Shown piece by piece: positions 1-8,627 of a DNA stretch of 64,000 nt; position 1 is the stretch's first letter, and each line of letters begins with the position of its first letter. The DNA lies in the NCBI RefSeq assembly GCF_000224145.3, contig NC_020175.2, forward strand, positions 3,114,381 to 3,178,380. The letters run 5' to 3'. This DNA comes from Ciona intestinalis (Eukaryota > Chordata > Ascidiacea > Phlebobranchia > Cionidae). Under the pieces are notes generated by a model. It made no database searches, had not been told where the DNA came from, and was given only the letters and a program-made list of their open reading frames with translations. The position numbers and the translations under genes are program-made.

Positions 1-161
1 GTCTGTTAGGTGTAGCGACCGCGCTTATTTTTTTCAGTTAAATATAAATTTGTTTTTGAACTGTAAGCGTGTTTTAACAACTGTATTTTGTCGCTGTATT
101 TTGTCTTTTCGTTTAAAACATTTCTAAATCTTCGCTACCGTAATAGGTATGGTTATTATTG

Positions 162-350
162 GTAGGGGGAGAATCGGAGACCTTTTCATTTTATGTTCTT
201 GTCTCATTTGGTAGTACAAAGAAAATTCAAAGAATTATAAAACCGTATCATCACGACTCTTATAAACCGTTGTTAATTGTTTAAACCACGATCAGGATAT
301 TTCGATATTATGTGCTAAAGTTGTCCCATCTCTCCCGACCCTAATATATA
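162..350 (+). mobile_element. MITE copy 1
   Basis: Diverged copy. The internal sequence CTCATTTGGTAGTACAAAG..AATTATAAAACCGTATC is recognisable, and the 3' terminus reads GTTGTCCCATCTCTCCCGACCC. It ends 20 bp before the splice acceptor of the first visible acetyltransferase exon, so element-derived DNA lies beside the branch/acceptor region. Confidence 0.85.
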
Positions 351-430
351 AATATTGTTAACCTTTGCAGTTACAAGTGATTGCAAGAGTGAGCGAGTTT
401 GATTTCATTTCAATTGAACTAGAAAACGAA

Positions 431-2437
431 ATGTCTGCTGAAGCGTCAATCCAGGATGAGTTATACAAAGATCTAATTCCTGGTGAAATTGGATGCAGAA
501 GACTGACATCCGAAGATCGAGATTTGATGGTCGACTTAACCCTAAATCACTTTCTACCAAGAGAACCGATTTGTTCTTTAACAGAAAAGAAGTCTCCTGG
601 AAAAATGGGACCGTTTCTTAGGGACGTTTATACAAAAGTAAGTGCAGCATATTTAGACAAAAATAGAATATAGCCCTACCGTTAAATTATTGAATTTAAA
701 TAAATGAATGAATGAATGAATGAATGAATACTGAATGAATGAATGAATGAATGAATGAATGAATGAATGAATGAATGAATGAATGAATGAATGAATGAAT
801 GTAATTTACTTTATCCTCGTGTGGTCGGAAAACGACAGTCCTTATAACACGGGTGTTTTGTTTTATACAGTTTACGAGTTACCAAGTATGTAACTTTGTG
901 GGCGATTATTTTTTGGTGGATTTTTTTTCATTTTTTGTATGTATGGCGGACAACCCATTAGTGGCCACTGAGTGAATATAACGTTTTTAATACACTGAAA
1001 ACTCATAACAATTTACATTGTTTGAAGATATCGTTATAGGTGTTTCCATGTATGATACCAAGCAAGTGCTACAGAAAACATTGATTCCAGTCGATTTCTT
1101 TGCCCCAGCTTTTTGTACAGCTTTTTTTCTCATAAATTGGTTGTACTTTTTATAGAACGTCATTCAAGATAACGCATCCTTAATTGCATACGATATTAAA
1201 AGCGGTGAGGCAGTGGGAATTATTTTGGGAAACCTCCATCGCGTCGGTGAACCCCACCCACCCGTTCTGGATAAAGATATTGCGCCTATGGCGGTAAGAA
1301 AAAACTGTTATGAATGAAAATATAGCGGAGCGGCGGAAGACGTGACACTTTGGCAAATGATATCCAAATATTCTGTTTTTTTAAACAATTAACAACGGTC
1401 TACGTGAGTCGAAAGGATACGGTTTTACATTTTTTGAATTTTCTTTGTTTTCTAACGAATAGGATGAGAAAATAGAATAAAAAGGTGTCCAATCTTAACC
1501 CACCCTACTATTAAACGAATAAATGTAACTTATTTATCCTTATGACACGGGTGTTCTGTATTACACGACTCGTGCCAACTTGCGAGTTACCACGTATATG
1601 TAACTTTTTAGGGGAGAATGGGACACCTTTTCATTTTATTTTCTTGTCTCATTTGGCAGTACAAAGAAAATGCAAAGAATTATAAAACCGCATCTTCACG
1701 ACTCCCATAGACCGTTGTTAATTGTTTAAAACACGATGAGAATACTTGTTGTTAATATGCCAAAGGTGTCCCATCTTCCCCCATCCTACTATATGTTATG
1801 TTTTTTAGAGATTGCTGGACGCTGTAAACGTCGATATCGCATCTTATGTTGGTGAAGACGTGTACCTCACTATTGCATTGTCAACTGTTAAGGAGACACA
1901 TTGTAAAAGAGGAATAATGACTGCAATACGAAAACGGTAATACTGACTGTATAAAAATATAAATATTCAAAATAAAAAGTTTAATTTAAAAAAAAATCCT
2001 TACTTAATTTAAAACAAAAGAACAGAATCTACGTCTTCTGAACAAAATCTACCGCAATTTAACGCATATTTAAATTCGTTATAACCTTGTTAAAGCTTAT
2101 TTAAAAATTATTTACACTGGTTAAAACTTTGTTTAAAATCTTTATATAAACTTAAATTTGTTAAAAACTTGTTTAAATTCATACGAAACTTTATTTAATT
2201 CATTTAAAACTAATTAATTCAAGAATTGAACTGGTGGCAAAGGAGTTGAACTGTGGGTATGTAACGAGTGAGTCGACGTCATTATACACACAACTCATAA
2301 GCTCAAAACTTGGTTATGATACGAAAAAAGAAATCAAGTTTGCTGAATACGTGGATTCTGTTACTGGCGAATACTTTACGAAGGATATAGACCCTCCTCA
2401 TTATTGTGTTAAACTCATGATCAAAAAGATTAACTAA
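431..2437 (+). CDS. GNAT-family N-acetyltransferase, arylalkylamine N-acetyltransferase-like (4 coding exons)
   Basis: Predicted exons are 431-637 (in an exon whose acceptor TTTGCAG ends at 370), 1156-1293, 1809-1936 and 2224-2437 (stop TAA). All junctions are GT..AG and in phase, giving about 228 residues, the usual size of invertebrate arylalkylamine N-acetyltransferase-like enzymes. The start is taken at ATG 431 because it opens a typical N-terminus (MSAEAS..) before the IGCRRLTSEDRD beta1/alpha1 segment. Exon 2 carries the central strand (ASLIAYDIKSGEAVGIILG). Exon 3 ends in the acetyl-CoA loop region (CKRGIMTAIRKR). Exon 4 has the strand-helix ELNCGYVTSES and the C-terminal KFAEYVDSVTGE..DPPHYCVKLMIK block typical of this family. 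Such enzymes move acetyl from acetyl-CoA to amines; the substrate here is unknown. Oddity: the R/Q-x-x-G-x-G/A motif is degenerate (CKRGIM). An upstream non-coding exon may lie outside the window. Confidence 0.82.
703..801. repeat. (GAAT)n microsatellite
   Basis: About 24 units of the tetranucleotide GAAT with one interruption (ACT near 730), inside the first intron of the acetyltransferase gene. It forms the end of the dispersed repeat that continues to about 975. Confidence 0.95.
802..975 (-). mobile_element. Dispersed repeat with (ATTC)n tail, copy 1
   Basis: The body contains TTTATCCTCGTG, CGGAAAACGACAGTC, a TAACACGGGTGT segment and a CAACCCATTAGTG end. It shares these in the same order with 60733-60926 and partly with 1513-1608, 56882-57008 (inverted) and 58412-58500 (inverted). 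The tetranucleotide tract sits at one end, as in the tails of some non-LTR/SINE elements, so the element is assigned to the minus strand with the tract as its 3' tail. No coding capacity and no clear pol III promoter is visible. Confidence 0.7.
1320..1512 (-). mobile_element. MITE copy 2
   Basis: Inverted relative to copy 1 (ATATCCAAATATTCTG..AACAACGGTC..AAAGGTGTCCAATC..CCACCCTACTA). It lies 26 bp downstream of the splice donor at 1293 in the acetyltransferase gene. Confidence 0.85.
1513..1608 (-). mobile_element. Dispersed repeat with (ATTC)n tail, partial copy 2
   Basis: The GAATAAATGTAACTTATTTATCC..GACACGGGTGT..CGTGCCAACTTGCGAGTTACC order matches the 802-975 and 60733-60926 copies. It lacks the GGAAAACGACAG segment and the long tetranucleotide tract. 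It is squeezed between two MITE copies in the acetyltransferase intron. Confidence 0.6.
1609..1794 (+). mobile_element. MITE copy 3
   Basis: Well-kept interior and right terminus (AAAGGTGTCCCATCTTCCCC). It ends 14 bp before the acceptor at 1808, so nearly all of this intron is repeat-derived. Confidence 0.88.
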
Positions 2438-2506
2438 AAATTTTACCTAAACAATTTAAATTTTGAATATCGCCATCAAATTATAATAGGGAACTCTAAA
2501 AATGAG

Positions 2507-2706
2507 AGTAGGGTGGGGGAAGATAGAAAACTTTTTCATACGATTTTCTCGTCCTATTTGGTAGTAAACAAAGAACATTCAATAGAATCATAGATAACCG
2601 TGTCCTATAACGAGTTTTCTAGACCTTTGTTAAATGTTTAAAACAAGATCAGGATATTTGGATATATTTCTGCTAAAGGTGTCCCGTCTTCCCCCGCCCT
2701 ACTATA
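2507..2706 (+). mobile_element. MITE copy 4
   Basis: Both termini are intact (AGTAGGGTGGGGGAAGAT.. and ..GTCTTCCCCCGCCCTACTAT). It starts 70 bp after the acetyltransferase stop codon, so it may fall in the 3' UTR or polyadenylation region. No AATAAA was seen between them. Confidence 0.92.
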
Positions 2707-3175
2707 TGTGTATGTTATAGTAGGATGGAAAAAATAGCGCATTTATAATTTTCCCATTCCGTGCACCTATATTTGACAACAAACGAAAAAATGACTGTTT
2801 TATTCGACAGCATTTCAACTGCCTAACAAAAACTAATGACGATTACAGTTGCTTTTTTTGTTAAGTATTAAAATTCGGTGTTAAAAGAATACATCATATT
2901 TTCTGAATCCTATACTATCGTGATAGTACCGTAATTATGTGAAGTTTAATTCTTGTTGAATCAAGTGAAAACTACCAAAGTTGTGTAGATTGCAAGATTG
3001 CATCGCCAATTCAATCTCGTAGTTTAATAAAATAAGGCTGTAATTTTTCGTCTATGTGATTTTGTGTAATAAAATAAGTTTCATTTGTGTAAAAAAAATT
3101 ATGTATAGAAAAAAGACATAGGTCAATATGGCTCAAATTAGGGATGTTACCGCAATATTGGTGTTTACGATTGTA

Positions 3176-3373
3176 TAGTTGGGTATGGAAAGATAGGACA
3201 CCTTTTCGTTCTATTTTCTCGTCCCATTTGGTAGTAAACAAAGAACATTCAAGGAATTATAAAACCGTATCCTCACGACTCCTATATAGACCGTTGGTTT
3301 TTTGTTTCAAACACGATCAGTCTATTTAAATATTATCTGCTAAAAGTGTCCCGCCTCCCCAACCCTACTATAT
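3176..3373 (+). mobile_element. MITE copy 5 with an attached extra terminus
   Basis: Full-length copy (ATAGTTGGGTATGGAAAGAT to CCCAACCCTACTATAT). It is directly followed at 3373-3397 by a second left terminus (TAGTAGGTTGGGAAAGAC) that runs into unrelated DNA, which is the remnant of an adjacent copy. Confidence 0.9.
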
Positions 3374-3762
3374 AGTAGGTTGGGAAAGACAGGTATCGGG
3401 CAAAAACAAGATTTTTAAATCTGCGGGTATTCATTTGATGATAGATTAAAACAAACGTAACAGTATCTCACGGTCCAACAAGGTGCGCGGCAAAAACAGA
3501 GATGACGCGATGAAACAAAACGGTGCCACGCAATAAAAATATCCATCATAAAGGAACTGAAATCATATACTGTACGCACATATAAAGACGATGTTCTTTT
3601 ATCATTGTTAGCTTTGTTTTTCTTTATAAATCTGGGTAGCTTAACAATGGGTGAAGAGTTGAGTTTCGAAAATAAAATAATCCCCAACAGCTTTACTGGA
3701 TTTTCATCCCAATGGCTATACCCGACAGACATATTGGCAAGCACAAAGGCGAATGAAGATTA

Positions 3763-4055
3763 GCAGCGTTGTCACAATTTACATTTACAATTGCAATATG
3801 TTGACTGAATAACAACTCAGAATCTTACGAAAAGCAGTGTTTTACGATCCAAGTAAAGTTATAACTAATCTAGCCAAGTTTAATGTGACCGATGACACCA
3901 GAATTATGCAATTAAAAATCAAAATGAACAAACTCTTGTGAAAAACAAAACAAAAATTGAACACAAATTTTATCCAATGAATATAACTTTACCGAAGAAG
4001 GAGACATCGGTTCACTTACTGGAAAGCAGGTCTTGTAGTTGTTTATGAAAATACA
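3763..4055 (+). pseudogene. Truncated, disabled copy of the 4368-5258 gene
   Basis: From GTTGTCACAATTTACATTTA through the ATG at 3798 and on to CATCGGTTCACTTACTGG..TTTATGAAAATA, this segment aligns with 4341-4612. It breaks off after the codons matching roughly residue 81 of the intact gene. Disabling changes are visible: the fifth codon is TAA (AAA in the intact gene), there are small indels in the AAAATCAAAATGAAC stretch, and a CAG has become TAG at 4035. Homology extends upstream of the ATG (an AAGCACAAAGGCGA-like word near 3740), so it was made by DNA-level tandem duplication and not by a separate retroposition. Confidence 0.85.
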
Positions 4056-4367
4056 TAGGGGTGTGTACATACAAACAGAATCTTTGTTTATTTCATTGTG
4101 GCCTTTTGTTGTCTCCATTGTGGCACACACATCTAAGGTTTCAAAAAGTCAAAAGAGAAGTTTCGAAATTGATAAAATCCCCGGGAGCAGGACTTTAGTT
4201 TACCTATATAGCACTTCTGAATAAGTGATAGGTCCTGGTCTATGATACAGAGAAATAGCAAGAACAAAGGCGAGAGAAAGGTATATATTTGAAAACTTTG
4301 CAACTACCTTCCATTAAGCAGTTTATCGATAAGCAGCTTTGTCACAATTTACATTTATTATTGCATT

Positions 4368-5258
4368 ATGTTGACTGAAAAACAGCTCCGAATGTTACGA
4401 AGTGCAGTAGTTTACGATGCAAGTAAAGTTCCAACTGATCTGCCCGAGTTTAATGTGACTGATGAGAGTAGTGTTAAGGATTTGCAAAATAAAACTAATC
4501 GACGCTTAGATAAAATTAAACACAAACTTCAATTTGATGAATATAACTTCATCGAAGAATGCGACATCGGTTCACTTACTGGGAAGCAGATCTTGCAGTT
4601 GTTCATGAAAATATTGAACGACCCAACAAAATATATAATTGGAAATTGCCTTTTATTCTCTGTTAATGAAAAGGCTGAAGTAGCTTTTGCCATTAACGAT
4701 ACAAGATTTTTTGAGGTTCAAACAGCTAAGCGTGAAAATCTTTGCGATAAAAGCATGTACGAAAAGATTTTTGACGATGGAGAAGTTGCTAAGTATCTAA
4801 AAGAAAACAAGTCTTGGTCAATATATTTCAGTCCAGATGAAATGAGAAGCATTCGAAACCAAGTACCTAATCACTTGCATACATTTATGAACGACCCCGT
4901 TGGTATTTGTGACACAAATTATCGACGTGCCTTCTTGGGTATGCTTCAGGAGGTAGCAAGGGTGGAAATACACAGAGAAGGAGCGATAGACGAAGTTGTA
5001 CAACTACAGCAGGTTCCAGTTGCAGCTTGCGTTAAGTTAGCTGTTGAATCTCAACAAACTGGAAAGCTACAACAAGTGTTTGGATCGCATGGTATTCATA
5101 AAAAAATTACACATGAAATCAAACGAAAACACGCAATGGAGCACGGTGCTGGCGAAATATCTGGCGATGAGTTGTATAAGCGGACACTACAGGAAAAGAA
5201 AAGATTGAAATTTGAAGCGGCTGAAGAAATTATACAAAGGTATAGCAGTTCAGTATGA
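4368..5258 (+). CDS. Uncharacterised intronless gene, 296 aa
   Basis: A long open frame from ATG 4368 to TGA 5258, with AATAAA 28 bp after the stop (5286-5291). It is far longer than chance frames in this AT-rich region. I do not recognise the family. The protein is highly charged and looks soluble: no signal peptide or membrane span. The N-terminal 60 residues are helical/charged (MLTEKQLRMLRSAVVYDASK), the middle has alternating beta-like stretches (NCLLFSVNEKAEVAFAIND, SWSIYFSPDEM), and the last 70 residues are Lys/Glu-rich and probably coiled (HEIKRKHAMEHG..LQEKKRLKFEAAEEII). Absence of introns in a gene-dense, intron-rich genome suggests a retrogene or a lineage-specific or element-derived gene. 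The broken copy just upstream supports local duplication. It could also be a domesticated element ORF. Confidence 0.75.
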   Translation: MLTEKQLRMLRSAVVYDASKVPTDLPEFNVTDESSVKDLQNKTNRRLDKIKHKLQFDEYNFIEECDIGSLTGKQILQLFMKILNDPTKYIIGNCLLFSVNEKAEVAFAINDTRFFEVQTAKRENLCDKSMYEKIFDDGEVAKYLKENKSWSIYFSPDEMRSIRNQVPNHLHTFMNDPVGICDTNYRRAFLGMLQEVARVEIHREGAIDEVVQLQQVPVAACVKLAVESQQTGKLQQVFGSHGIHKKITHEIKRKHAMEHGAGEISGDELYKRTLQEKKRLKFEAAEEIIQRYSSSV

Positions 5259-5285
5259 GCTTATGTTTATGCATTTTTTTTTTCA

Positions 5286-5291
5286 AATAAA
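5286..5291 (+). terminator. Polyadenylation signal AATAAA
   Basis: Canonical hexamer 28 bp downstream of the stop codon of the 296-aa gene, followed by an A/T-rich stretch. Confidence 0.6.
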
Positions 5292-5429
5292 AACAAACGA
5301 CTTTCCAGTTTTTTCATGGAACGGAATGAAGATCGAAGGTACAACGACGACGTCATCGAGCAAGTGGCAAACGATGTGAGAGAATTCTTCATGTGATTTG
5401 TTGAAAGTAGACAATGAAACTGGCACATA

Positions 5430-5625
5430 TAGTAGGGTAGAGAAAATGGGACATACCTTTTCATTCTGTATTCTCGTCCCATTTGGTAGTAAACAAAGAA
5501 TATTCAAAGAATTTTGAAGCTATATTCTTACAACTCCCATTCAACGTTGTTAATTGTTTAAAGTACGATCAGGATATTTGGATATTATGTGCTAAAGGTG
5601 TCCCATCTTCTCCCACCCTGCTATA
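5430..5625 (+). mobile_element. MITE copy 6
   Basis: Full-length copy with both termini (TAGTAGGGTAGAGAAAATGG and CCCATCTTCTCCCACCCTGC). A further left terminus follows immediately. Confidence 0.92.
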
Positions 5626-5690
5626 TAGTAGGGTGGGGGAAGATGGGACACCTCGAATACCGTAGACCGTCCCCCCCCCCCTCCCCCCTC
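5626..5690 (+). mobile_element. MITE fragment (left terminus) ending in a C-tract
   Basis: A perfect left terminus (TAGTAGGGTGGGGGAAGATG, GGACACC) starts at the last base of copy 6. It jumps to an internal word (CGTAGACCGT) and then runs into a 13-C homopolymer and a CTCCCCCC stretch. It is either an internally deleted tandem copy or an assembly or slippage artefact. Confidence 0.75.
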
Positions 5691-8439
5691 TATATACAAA
5701 TTCAATGACAATCATGATTTTCATATCTTTACGTTATCCCGGTGTAGAGTAGGTCGATTATTATTTAGCTTACTATGATTTCTATAGACATCAATTGGTT
5801 GTATTTTTATCAAAAGATTGTATGTAATAAAATATGCATAAAATAGCATTACCAAGAGGCCGCGTAGCTATGTTCGATAGTGCTTCCTTTTCCTTAAAAA
5901 CATTTCCGCTAGCGGCGCCAGTGAGCTGTTTATAAAGATGGCTGGAAAAAACAAGAGAGATTAATCCTTTGCAGAATCTCGGATTTAAAAACTTTGGTTT
6001 ACTGTTTCAAAAAGCCACAAAGGGTGCCTGCGCCTCTGATTAGTGCATTCCACGACTGGCAAGTTTCTATTTACGTCCAGCCATTAGTGGAAAGCACACC
6101 CCAATTTCGGTGGGCCAATGATAGATAGCGGGGCCTGTCTTCGGTCTGATGTTTACCGAAAACAGATGGCCCGTTCAGAATAAACAACCTACCACCACCC
6201 CTGCAACCCAATCAGCTTCTCTTAACGTTTTAACCGCGTGATTCGTGCCCTGTATGGGGATTTTGACCTTCGCCAGCCACAGGCGTGTTGGTAACTGCTT
6301 GGGTATAATTGAATTATTCTGCGACCTCTGTTCCAATTTAGCTCAAGTTATTTTAGAAGCAGGGTCTGGTTTGGCTCACTCGCTGACACCGCATTTGTTA
6401 CTTCCCTGTGACGTCACAGTCGCCTTTGATCCGTGACGTCACAGGCTCGCTATGGTGGACTTGAATTTCGCAAGGGATCGCCGCGTATTGTTTGCAGCTA
6501 GTCAAAACAATCGTTTACTGTTCACGAATCGAGGCAAGCATGATCGTTGTTTGTTTACGTAGCACTACCGCAAGGAGTAAAACCGCCGAATTACGTGACT
6601 TCTCAGCCCAGCGATTCGGTCGACGCTTCGTTCTCGCTGCTGGTATGAGAAACTTTCTACGACACCACTTTGTCATTTAGACACTGGTGGCCGCGAGTCG
6701 AACTCTGGCCGCTGCGGGTTGTCGCGTCATAATGCCCATTTTCTACTTCATTACGTCCGAAGAATGGCAGCAAATGCGATTATTTAAATCACAATTGAAA
6801 ACTTTGCGGCTTACTGGACGCGCTAAAGCTTGGAAAGATCAATCCTTATAACGTGCCTAGTTTAAACAGTAATCTTAGGCTACCATTACCGATACCAACA
6901 CCCTTTAAATACCATTTAAACTCTGGGTTGGATTCATACTATACAACGCGGGTTATGCCAAAGAAAAAAATCGTTTTTTTTTGCGAATATATAAATTCGA
7001 AGCACGTTTATAGTGCAGCTTAGGCTCAATGATTTGTTATCGTTTCTGCCTGTGTTGTAACCGGGCGTGACCGCGGATAAGGGGGTGCGTTTATAGGCAG
7101 GACCGGGCGCATTCCCTAAAGCAAACACGGCTTTCTTTCCGAAGCTTGTTTGACGGCAATTCCTTTACGAAGCCTCACACTTTGTCAAAAGGTTTGACAT
7201 ATTTTATAAAGAGGATCTTATTTCGTGGGTCGCTTGGGTCAAGGGTTCGTGTGCTTAGAGGGCTGGGTGGGCGGGCCCCTGTGCGAGCCAATTCACCCAG
7301 CTCAGACGGGCCGTATAAATCAAAGAGGATTTATAGGGTCCCCCGGAAAAGGGCTGGCTCCCAACGACGCTAAATTCGACTTTGTTTTTATGGAACGCCC
7401 GGATTAGTCGTTCTGGTGCGCGGTTCTGCAAAATTACACCAATGTTTTTTTGGCCGGATATGACATAAAAGTTGCGCTGTGACGTCACGAGAGCCACTTT
7501 GGCTTAAAGTTCTAGCCCCAGTCAGTATTTATGCTTAAACCTGTCTAAACAAATTCGGAAACGTTTTGAAACTGTCCATACAAAAATAAACCATACCCCC
7601 ACCGCAAGCACTGTAGAAACACCAATTAGGACTTAAAGCGCTGCCAGAGCAGATTTCTGACGCGTGAAATAAGTCCTCTTATTACGTCATACATCGTCCA
7701 AGTGTCAGATAAGCGTAAAGCGATTGTCACGCAACAGAAGGCTGCTGGACGAGGATGAGGGGCCAATTATGAATATTAAGACAGATTATGTAATGCTAAT
7801 GACCAACGAGTATCACTTGAGGGGGCGCGAGATCATAATGAACGTGTCAATCAAATTTTCGTTGGTTTTTCGTTACACGCAATCTATTTAATGCCTGCGT
7901 GACCGAATCGATATTAAAACACGTACGTATTATGTAATAACGCATGTTCTTATGCTTCTAATTTATTGAAGTGTGTCAAAACACTTTTACTTGCAGCCTT
8001 GAAAAAGTAGACGTAGTTATAAGATAAAGTTAATTTTAATTTCAAAAAAAAATGTTTAAAATAATTTTTTAAAAAAAAATTTATCACTTTTGTGGGAGCT
8101 ATGAAAAACAATTCACTTAATTTAACCGTTAAAACATTTTCCCAGGAAAAAACTTTCGTTTTTAATAACGTTATATTAAATAGAAGCTTTTGTTTATAGT
8201 CATGTGTTCAAATTGTTTCAAAATGGACGAGTGTTTTTTGTCTCCGCTTGAAACCACTATATACTTGTTCAAGCTTATTTAGTTATTTCAATGTACGAAT
8301 TATTTTGTAAGCAATTTTTTGGAAATGGAAATTTATACAGAACATTATTTTTTGCTGAATGTTCTGACTGATATAAATACCATTAGAGTCCAGTTTAAAT
8401 ACGTTAAGCGTTTAACCGGTGGCCGCTTGAATGGAATAT
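5691..8439. other. Non-coding, no gene recognised
   Basis: Frames here are short and have no family signature. The stretch holds two exact TGACGTCA sites at 6409-6441 and one at 7480-7487, and is GC-richer around 6.0-7.5 kb. It lies between the orphan gene and the distal Meis upstream region. Confidence 0.6.
6409..6441. promoter_or_regulatory. Paired CRE palindromes
   Basis: Two copies of GTGACGTCACAG, cores TGACGTCA at 6409-6416 and 6434-6441, are spaced 25 bp start to start. TGACGTCA is the established CREB/ATF-type binding word. The pairing with identical flanks suggests a functional element or a small duplication; the target gene is not known. Confidence 0.5.
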
Positions 8440-8627
8440 ATACTAAGGTGGGGGAAGACGGCTTTGGTGGATAATATCCAAAAATATTGATCGTGTTTTA
8501 AACAATTAAAAACGGTCTATGAAAGTCGTGAGAATACGGTTTTAAAATTTTTTGAATGTTTTTGTTTACTACCAATTGGGACGAGAAAATAGAATAAAAA
8601 AGTGTCCCATCTTCCCCACCTTACTAT
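8440..8627 (-). mobile_element. MITE copy 7
   Basis: Starts ACTAAGGTGGGGGAAGACGG and ends GTGTCCCATCTTCCCCACCT. The left part after the terminus is slightly shortened. It is the last copy before a 13.5-kb interval with none. Confidence 0.88.

Noticed and set aside
703..801. CRISPR-like regular repetition
   Set aside because: It is a plain tetranucleotide microsatellite without spacers; no CRISPR array or prokaryotic feature exists in the window.
3415..3744. 109-codon minus-strand frame upstream of the pseudogene
   Set aside because: No family similarity and no start or poly(A) context; it adjoins repeat-derived DNA.
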